Source of the DNA: Tribonema minus
Taxonomy: Eukaryota; Sar; Xanthophyceae; Tribonematales; Tribonemataceae
Direction: 5' to 3'
Length of the DNA stretch: 64,000 bases
Assembly: GCA_017506865.1 (NCBI GenBank)
Contig: JAFCMP010000110.1
Location: 182,319-246,318, forward strand
This document shows, piece after piece, positions 38,133-48,949 of the stretch (positions within the stretch are counted from its first letter, which is position 1; every line of letters begins with the position of its first letter). Position numbers and translations under genes: made by a program. The notes beneath the pieces were generated by a model that did no database searches, was not told where the DNA came from, and saw only the letters and a program-made list of their open reading frames with translations.

Positions 38133-40868
38133 ATGGCCCTCCACTGGCTTACCAGCCCTACCTCACATGGGGAGGGGTCACCTCTGAAACGCAAACGGGG
38201 ACAGCGCAACCACGGGCTGAATACTGGCTTGTGGTGGTGGCAGGTCAAAGCTGCACGCCAATCTGACACACGCCGCAGACGCCGCCATGGTGTTGGCCGT
38301 TGGGTACGCCTAGCGATACCGCCGCCGCCACCGATCCCGGGCCCGCCGCCAATCCCGGGCCCGCCGCCGATTCCGGGCCCGCCGCCGATCCCGGGCCCGC
38401 CGCCGATACCGGGCCCCCCGCCGATACCGGGCCCGCCGCCGATACCGGGCCCGCCGCCGATACCGGGCCCGCCGCCGATCCCGGGTCCGCCACCGATTCC
38501 GGGCCCGCCGCCGATACCCGGCCCGCCACCACCTCAGCTGATGGCCCAGAGCTCTAGACCGCGGCCGATGCCAGAGGTGCCAGTGTGCAGTCAGGTTGCA
38601 GAGCTGTGCAGAAGCATGCGCAGACTACACTTGTCGTCAGCCGACTCGGACGAGCCTCAGGGCAGTGGCAGCCATGCGCACGTCAAGAAGCGCCGCCGCC
38701 ATCTGACCAGCCCAGGTGCCAGTAATCACTGTAACAGGGGATGCTCACAGACGAAGCGCCCGCGGCATCAGCCTGCCAGTGACTCGGAGTCTCAAGCGGC
38801 GAGTTTACGGGAGGCACTGCCGCCAGCGATAATTGTACTGAGCTTGGTGGTACTACCGCCACCAGCGGCATGTACACGCCGTCGGGCGACACTGCCGCCG
38901 GATCCACCAGTAGCGACAACGCCAATGCCAAAACGACGATCGCGGCGGAAAACGCCTTTAGTGACGGCTGCCACTGCCGCACCAGCGGCGGGGCCCGCAC
39001 CGGCCAACCCGGTGGTTGCACAGCCACGGACGACTGTCACAGCCGCCGCTGCATGCCGTCGCAAGGTTACCTCCGACTTAACGGCGGCGGCAACGCCACG
39101 TGCGGCAGACATGGTGCCAAAACCACCGGCAGCCGCTGCCGCATCAGATGGCCAACGCGGGGCAGCTGCATCCCAGCGGGGTCGGCGCCGCGGCGCCAAC
39201 GCTGGGCCGCCCCTGGGCCGCCTCGGAAGCATTGGCAGCATCAACCGCCCAGAGTCGCCGTGTGGCAAACTGAGTGCGCTGGCAAAGGCGGTCACCATGA
39301 CCGTGCCCGTACCGATGGAAGTTGGCGAACCTACCAGTGGGCCAGCGGGTCACCAGAGACGGATCACGTCGCGGCCTTCGCAGCCAGCTAGCAGCGGCGC
39401 CTCTCCCCAGTGGCATCCCGGTCCTCAGCCGATGGAGGTCACCGCAGCGGCAACCCCATGTGCTGCAGACATGGTGACAACAGCACCAGCGGCCGCTGCT
39501 GCACCGGGCGGCGAACGTGGGGCGGCTGCACCCCGGCGGGGTCGGCGCCGCGCCAGCGCCCAAAGCACTGGCAGCGTCACCCGCCCAGAGCCACAGTCTG
39601 GCGGTGCGCTGGCAAAGCCGGTCACCGTGACCATGCCTGTACCGATGGAAGTTGGCGAACCTGGGCCGGCGGGTCACCAGAGACAAATCACGTCCCGGTC
39701 TTTGCAGCCAGCTGGCAGCGGCGCCTCTCTGTCAGGCGGCAGCGTCACCTCAGAGTCTGACGGTAACAGTCGCAACGGGCACCCAATATCCGGCATCACC
39801 GCTAGGACAGATCTGGCGCCCGCCAAGATACACGCTGCCAACCGGAAGGTCAATATCCCGGGGCTGGACTGCCGCATGTGCGACAAGTTCATAGTGCGAG
39901 CAAATCCTCGCGCCCTGGACAAGAATTGCCCAGCGGCACACGCATGTGCACACCAGCGCACGCGCCACACAGGGAAAGGGAAGCAATTTGCAGAACTGCA
40001 TGTTCAGCTTTTCCTAGACCACCGACCAATATGCGGCGGCCTGGAGCAGGTCTGCGATGGGTGCGGCAACCTCTTCATCAGACGCACAGCAGCAAGCGCC
40101 ACGACACCATCTGGTGATCTAGGGGCCCTGGACCAGTGCGACGTGTGGCGCTGCGCCGACTGCCTCGCAGGCCCGGTCGCCGCGACAGCATGCACACTGT
40201 CAGGCTGTGACCGTGCATCAGGCCATGATCACATTGCTGACATACACACCCGACCAACGACATGCGCGGCGGCAGCGGGTGGTGCAGCTGTTGGTGGGGG
40301 GAATAGCCTGAAGCCAACAGCCGCGCTGCTCGCCGCCGCTAGCAAATGTGGTCCCATACGCAAAATCCTCGGATGCGAGCACCTGGGGGTAGACCCCAGG
40401 CAAGCCCATGCATCTACGTTGGACGGTGTGGCAGTTGCGCCGCTGCCGAGACTGACCCGGAGCAGCACAATGGGTGTGCTGCCTGGCGAAAGTCGTGCTA
40501 GCGATAGCGGCGCAACGATGTCAAGCAACGATCGTGTGCCCAGCACACCTGGCAGTGCAGCAGCTGCTGTCGCAGCGGGCGCTCAGTCTAGCGAATGCCC
40601 AAGGGACCCGACGGGATCTCACTGGCAAGGCTTGCTGGGGGCGGCTGGCGCACTCGCGCGCAGGGTACGTGCACTGGCCCTTGCCCCCAATCGGGCACGC
40701 GTCACGGTGCTTTGCGCTTGGCCGACGGGTACCAAGCTTGAACCCTGCCGCACGTCACGCCGACTGCACGCGCCAGCAACACAGACCCTGCTGGGCCGGA
40801 CTCCCTGCGCACCGCTGGTGAATCAGATGCATGACCTGACGGTCACGTTCAGCTTGCTCTCCCTCTGA
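38133..40868 (+). CDS. LINE-B N-terminal (gag-like) part
   Basis: ATG at 38133 (MALHWLTSPTSHGEG), 911 codons to a TGA at 40866-40868. The same frame is open again after the TGA, which looks like a single point mutation. Residues ~65-130 are eleven PPPIPG repeats. Long Ala/Pro/Gln-rich stretches follow, including repeated VTMTVPVPMEVGEPTSGPAG-like segments (two ~360-bp related units near 39280 and 39630). A Cys/His-rich module starts near residue 580: CRMCDKF, CPAAHACAHQRTRH, CDGCGNLF, CADC. It is probably nucleic-acid-binding. The frame before the ATG would need a GTG start through the poly-T and is discounted. Confidence 0.65.
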   Translation: MALHWLTSPTSHGEGSPLKRKRGQRNHGLNTGLWWWQVKAARQSDTRRRRRHGVGRWVRLAIPPPPPIPGPPPIPGPPPIPGPPPIPGPPPIPGPPPIPGPPPIPGPPPIPGPPPIPGPPPIPGPPPIPGPPPPQLMAQSSRPRPMPEVPVCSQVAELCRSMRRLHLSSADSDEPQGSGSHAHVKKRRRHLTSPGASNHCNRGCSQTKRPRHQPASDSESQAASLREALPPAIIVLSLVVLPPPAACTRRRATLPPDPPVATTPMPKRRSRRKTPLVTAATAAPAAGPAPANPVVAQPRTTVTAAAACRRKVTSDLTAAATPRAADMVPKPPAAAAASDGQRGAAASQRGRRRGANAGPPLGRLGSIGSINRPESPCGKLSALAKAVTMTVPVPMEVGEPTSGPAGHQRRITSRPSQPASSGASPQWHPGPQPMEVTAAATPCAADMVTTAPAAAAAPGGERGAAAPRRGRRRASAQSTGSVTRPEPQSGGALAKPVTVTMPVPMEVGEPGPAGHQRQITSRSLQPAGSGASLSGGSVTSESDGNSRNGHPISGITARTDLAPAKIHAANRKVNIPGLDCRMCDKFIVRANPRALDKNCPAAHACAHQRTRHTGKGKQFAELHVQLFLDHRPICGGLEQVCDGCGNLFIRRTAASATTPSGDLGALDQCDVWRCADCLAGPVAATACTLSGCDRASGHDHIADIHTRPTTCAAAAGGAAVGGGNSLKPTAALLAAASKCGPIRKILGCEHLGVDPRQAHASTLDGVAVAPLPRLTRSSTMGVLPGESRASDSGATMSSNDRVPSTPGSAAAAVAAGAQSSECPRDPTGSHWQGLLGAAGALARRVRALALAPNRARVTVLCAWPTGTKLEPCRTSRRLHAPATQTLLGRTPCAPLVNQMHDLTVTFSLLSL
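38326..38523 (+). repeat. Eleven 18-bp units encoding PPPIPG
   Basis: CCGCCGCCGAT(A/C/T)CCGGGC repeated in frame. The third codon positions of Ile and Pro vary, so it is a selected or old peptide repeat rather than a fresh slippage product. Confidence 0.9.
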
Positions 40869-41142
40869 GAAGAGGGTAACGACCTGGCAGCGGTGTTTGA
40901 CCAACTCTCCCTTAGGGAACCGGTCGTTGCCAGGTCGCCTCGCCAGCCAGCCGGGAAACATGGCGAGTCAGACGTAACGCAGGCCGGTGATAACAGCACC
41001 CACGCAACAATGACCGAGACAGCATCTGTCACGGCTATGGTTGCCAGTGGAAAGCGCAGTCGACGCAGAGGTAAACACAGACGGCGGACGCAGGAGCGAC
41101 AGGCCCAGTGCGACAATTCTCCTGCACCCCTAGTGCAGCTGG
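40869..41142 (+). CDS. LINE-B frame after the TGA
   Basis: Same frame as 38133-40868: EEGNDLAAVFDQLSLREPVV and a basic SGKRSRRRGKHRRRTQERQ segment. It is cut at 41142 by the LTR array and continues in frame at 48198 once the insertion and one target duplication (GCTGG) are left out. Confidence 0.6.
41138..41142 (+). repeat. Left 5-bp target duplication of the gag-only array
   Basis: GCTGG, repeated at 48193-48197. Confidence 0.85.
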
Positions 41143-41664
41143 TGTCGGAATATGGTCATGTACACCCTCACATGAGTCTAGTGTAGCATACCGCAGCAGC
41201 TGTAGCAAGAGCTGCTGTCATCCTAGTGTGTGCGCAAGAGCGGTGAAATGCCCCCATCCCCAGGAGAGTCATGACTGGGTGCGCTATCCTGTAGCGTAGC
41301 GATGCTCAGCAGTAGCAGGGTTCACCAGCAGGTTGAACTGTACATGTTGAAGTTTGCTGGTCAACTTCAAGTACATGTTGAAGTAGGAAGTTGAACTTGA
41401 GGTTGTGACATCGGCCACTTGTAGTTACAGTTCGGCCTGTCGGCACATCGGCCAGTTGCATCAGGCCGGTTCTACAGAGTTCTTGAGTTCTCCGGAGTTC
41501 TCGGCTTCTCTGGAGTTCGGCACTTTGGAAGGTCGCCTCACTCCCATCAATTCACTCTCTCTTCTACACACGGCCAAGCCGGAGTCTCTCTTCCTCCTGC
41601 CTCGTGCCCTTGCTCCTGCCTGGTCACTTGCTGGAGACTCCTGCTAGATCCTTCGCTTCCGACA
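41143..41664 (+). repeat. LTR 1 of the gag-only array
   Basis: 522 bp, TGTCGGAA...TTCCGACA (8-bp terminal inverted repeat). It contains a palindromic stretch built on TACATGTTGAAGT and CAACTTCAAGTACATG. The internal region starts TGGTCACACCGACAG, a primer-binding-site candidate. Confidence 0.9.
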
Positions 41665-42234
41665 TGGTCACACCGACAGCTTAGGAGCCATCAGCGAGGG
41701 AGTCCGCACAGCACCAGTGCGTCATCAAATCTGCACAGTCAAGTGCACGGCTTGGAGCCGGCTCAATCCGCACAGCACCGGTGCGAGAACAAATCAGCTG
41801 CATCGAATCACTCTACAGGTGAGCAGCTTGGCCTGGACTGCAACCACCCCGTGGTACGTCCAATACTGGCATTTCCTGCCTAGCTCCACAGAGTAGTGTG
41901 GTGTGGGTTCACAGAGCGCGGGCAAACCACGCAAGGGCGGCACTGGGGTTCGAAACCTGTCAAGTCCCCCTTGGTGAGACACTGCTGCGGCTCTCCACAC
42001 GCGCACTACGACTGGTGCGAGTGTGCGCCTTAGCGCGAACGGCTGCGAACCTGCCAGGTTGGAGTAGGTCGAACACCTTGCAGAAGGCGGCGTAGCAGAA
42101 CGACTACGAGATCTGGTAGCGCGTATACGGGAGCTGCAGGGACAGTACTGCGCGCATCCTCGGACAGGAGCAGCGGGAATAGGGAAGGTCTGACCTGACC
42201 TGCGAGCGTCTCAACACGGCACCAGCAACGAGGT

Positions 42235-42370
42235 CCTACACAGGACTCCTACATCACAGGAGTGGCCTATACAGGACGCAGCGGAGGCTCTACACAGGGT
42301 TCGGCCTACACAGGGGAGCGGCTAGCGAGATCTTCGGACAAGACTCCATACAGTGCTCGCCCTATACAGG
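42235..42370 (+). repeat. CTA(C/T)ACAGG motif cluster in the gag-only leader
   Basis: About six near-copies of CCTACACAGG/CCTATACAGG within 135 bp, ending 30 bp before the gag ATG. Present in all array units and in the inverted copy. Candidate RNA structure or packaging element. Confidence 0.7.
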
Positions 42371-42402
42371 TGGACGCCTAACGGGCTTCGTCAGCGAGCG
42401 AC

Positions 42403-43242
42403 ATGGGAGATAGCGGGGAGACTTCATCGGCAACGGACTTCAAGAGCCTTGCGAGAATCCCACGACTACCATTCGACGGCAAGAACGAGGCATGGACGCC
42501 TTGGAAACTACGCTTCACAGCATGGATGAAGCTCATCGACGTGTACGACGTCATGGTCGGCAGGACAGCGCCACCCTCTGAACCAAGTGCACGAGCCAGC
42601 TTCGACACCAAGAACAGCACCGCCTACACCTTCATCATCACCAACGTCAGCGACGCAGCTTTCAACGTCGTCTCACAAGCACCTGAGGACCAGGGCAACA
42701 AAGCTTGGCAGCTACTTCTCAACAGGTACGAGACCAAGACCAGAGCACAGAAAATACAGCTGCTCAGCGAGCTGATGCGGATCAAGCTCACCCCTTCTCA
42801 AGACCCAGAGGAGCTCTTCACCAAGGTCAACGAAGTCGTCAAACAGCTCTCTTACTGGGAAAACCTCCGCAACATCGACGATGACTGGCTCATCGGGATC
42901 GCCATCAACGCCTTACCGGAGGCCTACGCCGAGCTCACCACTGTGCTCGACTCCGCCGACAACCTCACCTACGAAGAGACGAAGGACAAGATTCGGGCGT
43001 TCTACAGCCGGCGTATCACCACCGCACCGCCACCCGACGACGCAGCACTGCTCGCCACCGGCAATCCTGTCTGCTTCAACTGCAAGAGGAAGGGGCACAA
43101 GGCCAATGCGTGCCCACTCAGGTCCAGACCATCGGGAGACAAGTGGTGCGAATACCACAAGTCCACGTCGCACTCTGATCTCGAGTGCCAGGCTCAGGGC
43201 CGCACACCAGGTACGAAGCCTAGACCGAACGTAGGCTTCTAG
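42403..43242 (+). CDS. gag: Gag of the gag-only element, unit 1
   Basis: 279 residues. LPFDGKNEAWTPWKLRFTAW near the N-terminus and the helical body (NKAWQLLLNRYETKTRAQKI) match Ty1/copia Gag. The C-terminal zinc knuckle CFNCKRKGHKANAC is a CX2CX4HX4C. The start is the first ATG after the leader. Gag forms the particle and binds RNA. With no pol, the element would depend on enzymes of a related autonomous copia element. Confidence 0.92.
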   Translation: MGDSGETSSATDFKSLARIPRLPFDGKNEAWTPWKLRFTAWMKLIDVYDVMVGRTAPPSEPSARASFDTKNSTAYTFIITNVSDAAFNVVSQAPEDQGNKAWQLLLNRYETKTRAQKIQLLSELMRIKLTPSQDPEELFTKVNEVVKQLSYWENLRNIDDDWLIGIAINALPEAYAELTTVLDSADNLTYEETKDKIRAFYSRRITTAPPPDDAALLATGNPVCFNCKRKGHKANACPLRSRPSGDKWCEYHKSTSHSDLECQAQGRTPGTKPRPNVGF

Positions 43243-43318
43243 CGTGAGCCACGTCAGAGCCAGAGGGGGCTCCAGGATATGTGCAGTAGCCAAGACTCAT
43301 GCTGAGTGCGAGAGGGGG

Positions 43319-43840
43319 TGTCGGAATATGGTCATGTACACCCTCACATGAGTCTAGTGTAGCATACCGCAGCAGCTGTAGCAAGAGCTGCTGTCATCCT
43401 AGTGTGTGCGCAAGAGCGGTGAAATGCCCCCATCCCCAGGAGAGTCATGACTGGGTGCGCTATCCTGTAGCGTAGCGATGCTCAGCAGTAGCAGGGTTCA
43501 CCAGCAGGTTGAACTGTACATGTTGAAGTTTGCTGGTCAACTTCAAGTACATGTTGAAGTAGGAAGTTGAACTTGAGGTTGTGACATCGGCCACTTGTAG
43601 TTACAGTTCGGCCTGTCGGCACATCGGCCAGTTGCATCAGGCCGGTTCTACAGAGTTCTTGAGTTCTCCGGAGTTCTCGGCTTCTCTGGAGTTCGGCACT
43701 TTGGAAGGTCGCCTCACTCCCATCAATTCACTCTCTCTTCTACACACGGCCAAGCCGGAGTCTCTCTTCCTCCTGCCTCGTGCCCTTGCTCCTGCCTGGT
43801 CACTTGCTGGAGACTCCTGCTAGATCCTTCGCTTCCGACA
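43319..43840 (+). repeat. LTR 2 of the gag-only array
   Basis: 522 bp, same sequence as LTR 1 as far as read. Shared between units 1 and 2. Confidence 0.9.
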
Positions 43841-44578
43841 TGGTCACACCGACAGCTTAGGAGCCATCAGCGAGGGAGTCCGCACAGCACCAGTGCGTCA
43901 TCAAATCTGCACAGTCAAGTGCACGGCTTGGAGCCGGCTCAATCCGCACAGCACCGGTGCGAGAACAAATCAGCTGCATCGAATCACTCTACAGGTGAGC
44001 AGCTTGGCCTGGACTGCAACCACCCCGTGGTACGTCCAATACTGGCATTTCCTGCCTAGCTCCACAGAGTAGTGTGGTGTGGGTTCACAGAGCGCGGGCA
44101 AACCACGCAAGGGCGGCACTGGGGTTCGAAACCTGTCAAGTCCCCCTTGGTGAGACACTGCTGCGGCTCTCCACACGCGCACTACGACTGGTGCGAGTGT
44201 GCGCCTTAGCGCGAACGGCTGCGAACCTGCCAGGTTGGAGTAGGTCGAACACCTTGCAGAAGGCGGCGTAGCAGAACGACTACGAGATCTGGTAGCGCGT
44301 ATACGGGAGCTGCAGGGACAGTACTGCGCGCATCCTCGGACAGGAGCAGCGGGAATAGGGAAGGTCTGACCTGACCTGCGAGCGTCTCAACACGGCACCA
44401 GCAACGAGGTCCTACACAGGACTCCTACATCACAGGAGTGGCCTATACAGGACGCAGCGGAGGCTCTACACAGGGTTCGGCCTACACAGGGGAGCGGCTA
44501 GCGAGATCTTCGGACAAGACTCCATACAGTGCTCGCCCTATACAGGTGGACGCCTAACGGGCTTCGTCAGCGAGCGAC

Positions 44579-45418
44579 ATGGGAGATAGCGGGGAGACTT
44601 CATCGGCAACGGACTTCAAGAGCCTTGCGAGAATCCCACGACTACCATTCGACGGCAAGAACGAGGCATGGACGCCTTGGAAACTACGCTTCACAGCATG
44701 GATGAAGCTCATCGACGTGTACGACGTCATGGTCGGCAGGACAGCGCCACCCTCTGAACCAAGTGCACGAGCCAGCTTCGACACCAAGAACAGCACCGCC
44801 TACACCTTCATCATCACCAACGTCAGCGACGCAGCTTTCAACGTCGTCTCACAAGCACCTGAGGACCAGGGCAACAAAGCTTGGCAGCTACTTCTCAACA
44901 GGTACGAGACCAAGACCAGAGCACAGAAAATACAGCTGCTCAGCGAGCTGATGCGGATCAAGCTCACCCCTTCTCAAGACCCAGAGGAGCTCTTCACCAA
45001 GGTCAACGAAGTCGTCAAACAGCTCTCTTACTGGGAAAACCTCCGCAACATCGACGATGACTGGCTCATCGGGATCGCCATCAACGCCTTACCGGAGGCC
45101 TACGCCGAGCTCACCACTGTGCTCGACTCCGCCGACAACCTCACCTACGAAGAGACGAAGGACAAGATTCGGGCGTTCTACAGCCGGCGTATCACCACCG
45201 CACCGCCACCCGACGACGCAGCACTGCTCGCCACCGGCAATCCTGTCTGCTTCAACTGCAAGAGGAAGGGGCACAAGGCCAATGCGTGCCCACTCAGGTC
45301 CAGACCATCGGGAGACAAGTGGTGCGAATACCACAAGTCCACGTCGCACTCTGATCTCGAGTGCCAGGCTCAGGGCCGCACACCAGGTACGAAGCCTAGA
45401 CCGAACGTAGGCTTCTAG
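44579..45418 (+). CDS. gag: Gag of the gag-only element, unit 2
   Basis: Protein identical to unit 1, exactly 2176 bp downstream. Zinc knuckle intact. Confidence 0.92.
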   Translation: MGDSGETSSATDFKSLARIPRLPFDGKNEAWTPWKLRFTAWMKLIDVYDVMVGRTAPPSEPSARASFDTKNSTAYTFIITNVSDAAFNVVSQAPEDQGNKAWQLLLNRYETKTRAQKIQLLSELMRIKLTPSQDPEELFTKVNEVVKQLSYWENLRNIDDDWLIGIAINALPEAYAELTTVLDSADNLTYEETKDKIRAFYSRRITTAPPPDDAALLATGNPVCFNCKRKGHKANACPLRSRPSGDKWCEYHKSTSHSDLECQAQGRTPGTKPRPNVGF

Positions 45419-45494
45419 CGTGAGCCACGTCAGAGCCAGAGGGGGCTCCAGGATATGTGCAGTAGCCAAGACTCATGCTGAGTGCGAGAGGGGG

Positions 45495-46016
45495 TGTCGG
45501 AATATGGTCATGTACACCCTCACATGAGTCTAGTGTAGCATACCGCAGCAGCTGTAGCAAGAGCTGCTGTCATCCTAGTGTGTGCGCAAGAGCGGTGAAA
45601 TGCCCCCATCCCCAGGAGAGTCATGACTGGGTGCGCTATCCTGTAGCGTAGCGATGCTCAGCAGTAGCAGGGTTCACCAGCAGGTTGAACTGTACATGTT
45701 GAAGTTTGCTGGTCAACTTCAAGTACATGTTGAAGTAGGAAGTTGAACTTGAGGTTGTGACATCGGCCACTTGTAGTTACAGTTCGGCCTGTCGGCACAT
45801 CGGCCAGTTGCATCAGGCCGGTTCTACAGAGTTCTTGAGTTCTCCGGAGTTCTCGGCTTCTCTGGAGTTCGGCACTTTGGAAGGTCGCCTCACTCCCATC
45901 AATTCACTCTCTCTTCTACACACGGCCAAGCCGGAGTCTCTCTTCCTCCTGCCTCGTGCCCTTGCTCCTGCCTGGTCACTTGCTGGAGACTCCTGCTAGA
46001 TCCTTCGCTTCCGACA
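45495..46016 (+). repeat. LTR 3 of the gag-only array
   Basis: 522 bp, shared between units 2 and 3. Confidence 0.9.
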
Positions 46017-46754
46017 TGGTCACACCGACAGCTTAGGAGCCATCAGCGAGGGAGTCCGCACAGCACCAGTGCGTCATCAAATCTGCACAGTCAAGTGCAC
46101 GGCTTGGAGCCGGCTCAATCCGCACAGCACCGGTGCGAGAACAAATCAGCTGCATCGAATCACTCTACAGGTGAGCAGCTTGGCCTGGACTGCAACCACC
46201 CCGTGGTACGTCCAATACTGGCATTTCCTGCCTAGCTCCACAGAGTAGTGTGGTGTGGGTTCACAGAGCGCGGGCAAACCACGCAAGGGCGGCACTGGGG
46301 TTCGAAACCTGTCAAGTCCCCCTTGGTGAGACACTGCTGCGGCTCTCCACACGCGCACTACGACTGGTGCGAGTGTGCGCCTTAGCGCGAACGGCTGCGA
46401 ACCTGCCAGGTTGGAGTAGGTCGAACACCTTGCAGAAGGCGGCGTAGCAGAACGACTACGAGATCTGGTAGCGCGTATACGGGAGCTGCAGGGACAGTAC
46501 TGCGCGCATCCTCGGACAGGAGCAGCGGGAATAGGGAAGGTCTGACCTGACCTGCGAGCGTCTCAACACGGCACCAGCAACGAGGTCCTACACAGGACTC
46601 CTACATCACAGGAGTGGCCTATACAGGACGCAGCGGAGGCTCTACACAGGGTTCGGCCTACACAGGGGAGCGGCTAGCGAGATCTTCGGACAAGACTCCA
46701 TACAGTGCTCGCCCTATACAGGTGGACGCCTAACGGGCTTCGTCAGCGAGCGAC

Positions 46755-47594
46755 ATGGGAGATAGCGGGGAGACTTCATCGGCAACGGACTTCAAGAGCC
46801 TTGCGAGAATCCCACGACTACCATTCGACGGCAAGAACGAGGCATGGACGCCTTGGAAACTACGCTTCACAGCATGGATGAAGCTCATCGACGTGTACGA
46901 CGTCATGGTCGGCAGGACAGCGCCACCCTCTGAACCAAGTGCACGAGCCAGCTTCGACACCAAGAACAGCACCGCCTACACCTTCATCATCACCAACGTC
47001 AGCGACGCAGCTTTCAACGTCGTCTCACAAGCACCTGAGGACCAGGGCAACAAAGCTTGGCAGCTACTTCTCAACAGGTACGAGACCAAGACCAGAGCAC
47101 AGAAAATACAGCTGCTCAGCGAGCTGATGCGGATCAAGCTCACCCCTTCTCAAGACCCAGAGGAGCTCTTCACCAAGGTCAACGAAGTCGTCAAACAGCT
47201 CTCTTACTGGGAAAACCTCCGCAACATCGACGATGACTGGCTCATCGGGATCGCCATCAACGCCTTACCGGAGGCCTACGCCGAGCTCACCACTGTGCTC
47301 GACTCCGCCGACAACCTCACCTACGAAGAGACGAAGGACAAGATTCGGGCGTTCTACAGCCGGCGTATCACCACCGCACCGCCACCCGACGACGCAGCAC
47401 TGCTCGCCACCGGCAATCCTGTCTGCTTCAACTGCAAGAGGAAGGGGCACAAGGCCAATGCGTGCCCACTCAGGTCCAGACCATCGGGAGACAAGTGGTG
47501 CGAATACCACAAGTCCACGTCGCACTCTGATCTCGAGTGCCAGGCTCAGGGCCGCACACCAGGTACGAAGCCTAGACCGAACGTAGGCTTCTAG
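46755..47594 (+). CDS. gag: Gag of the gag-only element, unit 3
   Basis: Protein identical to units 1 and 2, with the same leader and polypurine tract. Confidence 0.92.
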   Translation: MGDSGETSSATDFKSLARIPRLPFDGKNEAWTPWKLRFTAWMKLIDVYDVMVGRTAPPSEPSARASFDTKNSTAYTFIITNVSDAAFNVVSQAPEDQGNKAWQLLLNRYETKTRAQKIQLLSELMRIKLTPSQDPEELFTKVNEVVKQLSYWENLRNIDDDWLIGIAINALPEAYAELTTVLDSADNLTYEETKDKIRAFYSRRITTAPPPDDAALLATGNPVCFNCKRKGHKANACPLRSRPSGDKWCEYHKSTSHSDLECQAQGRTPGTKPRPNVGF

Positions 47595-47670
47595 CGTGAG
47601 CCACGTCAGAGCCAGAGGGGGCTCCAGGATATGTGCAGTAGCCAAGACTCATGCTGAGTGCGAGAGGGGG

Positions 47671-48192
47671 TGTCGGAATATGGTCATGTACACCCTCACA
47701 TGAGTCTAGTGTAGCATACCGCAGCAGCTGTAGCAAGAGCTGCTGTCATCCTAGTGTGTGCGCAAGAGCGGTGAAATGCCCCCATCCCCAGGAGAGTCAT
47801 GACTGGGTGCGCTATCCTGTAGCGTAGCGATGCTCAGCAGTAGCAGGGTTCACCAGCAGGTTGAACTGTACATGTTGAAGTTTGCTGGTCAACTTCAAGT
47901 ACATGTTGAAGTAGGAAGTTGAACTTGAGGTTGTGACATCGGCCACTTGTAGTTACAGTTCGGCCTGTCGGCACATCGGCCAGTTGCATCAGGCCGGTTC
48001 TACAGAGTTCTTGAGTTCTCCGGAGTTCTCGGCTTCTCTGGAGTTCGGCACTTTGGAAGGTCGCCTCACTCCCATCAATTCACTCTCTCTTCTACACACG
48101 GCCAAGCCGGAGTCTCTCTTCCTCCTGCCTCGTGCCCTTGCTCCTGCCTGGTCACTTGCTGGAGACTCCTGCTAGATCCTTCGCTTCCGACA
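47671..48192 (+). repeat. LTR 4 of the gag-only array
   Basis: 522 bp, ends TTCCGACA, followed by the right target duplication GCTGG (48193-48197). Confidence 0.9.
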
Positions 48193-48949
48193 GCTGGCAC
48201 CAGCCACCACACCGCCCAGGGGCGGTGCCTCTGCCCCCTCAGCACCAATATCCGGGCCGGCGAAGGTCACCACCGTGACGGTGGCGACCCGGATACCCTC
48301 AACCGTGTGCCATACAGTCACCGTGGAGGAGCAGCAAGACGCGCTGGCAAAAGCCACCAACTATGGTTTTTCCACTTGGCACACGGGCCTGCAGGCACTC
48401 CACAAACAGGCGCTTGGGGAAAACACAGCGACGCTAGCACGTGGTGGGGAGCTTCGCCCCGTGAGCAACGTGGGCAACGGCAACTGCCTGATTCATACAG
48501 CTCTACACGGCATAGGCAGCGTCGCAGTTGAGCACGGACTGCCGGCCCCAGCGCTGGTGATTGCCATGCGAGAGGCACTGCTGGACGGGATGGTGGCATA
48601 CGTCACGCAGGGGGCGGGCAAACAAGGGGCCAGCATGTCATCGATGCGTCAACTGACCGCGCATGCCGCAGCCCAACCTGCGTGTACACGTGAACAATTC
48701 GACACGTACGGGACACGCGCTCGCTGCCTCGCAATCGAGTACGGCACAAATGAAACGGATAGCAAGGACAGCGGGCACACGCTCCTGCTGCAACGCCTAC
48801 AGGAAGAGGGCGTGTGGGGACGGCCCCTCGGTTTGTCTGTGTGGGCCATTGTTGCAACGGTCTACGCGGTCTCGGTGACGGTGTGGCAGGCCAAGCCTCA
48901 GGCCACTGGCAGCACGCAAAACCAACAGGGCTGGTGCTGGCACAACTGA
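48193..48949 (+). CDS. LINE-B frame: OTU-type protease, first part
   Basis: Continues the frame that stops at 41142. From ~48330 it reads ALAKATNYGFSTWHTGLQAL, then NVGNGNCLIHTALHGIGS, where the GNC matches the OTU signature (D/N)GNC with the catalytic Cys at 48485-48487. After ~110 residues, EEGVWGRPLGLSVWAIVATV and YAVSVTVWQ match the OTU strand-helix-strand region. The frame shifts near 48.9 kb and the domain continues in the next entry. OTU enzymes are cysteine proteases, often deubiquitinases. In a retroelement it could process the polyprotein or counter host ubiquitylation; that is inference. Confidence 0.6.

Larger units (their letters stand above)
41143..48192 (+). mobile_element. Tandem array of three gag-only LTR retrotransposons sharing four LTRs
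   Basis: LTR-gag-LTR-gag-LTR-gag-LTR with an exact 2176-bp period. LTRs are 41143-41664, 43319-43840, 45495-46016 and 47671-48192 (522 bp each). One 5-bp target duplication (GCTGG) flanks the whole array, so a single integration was later expanded, most simply by recombination between LTRs. Each internal part has a leader of ~740 bp, a gag ORF of 279 codons and a polypurine tract (GCGAGAGGGGG), but no protease, integrase or reverse transcriptase. This is the plan of terminal-repeat retrotransposons with a gag domain (TR-GAG). The units look identical over the stretches compared. Confidence 0.92.

Noticed and set aside
38245..38532. Minus-strand frame with GPVSAAGPVS repeats
   Set aside because: Antisense image of the PPPIPG repeat.
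41405..41647. 80-codon frames inside each LTR and 117/126-codon frames overlapping gag
   Set aside because: They repeat identically in every LTR or lie antisense/out of frame to gag; no independent support.
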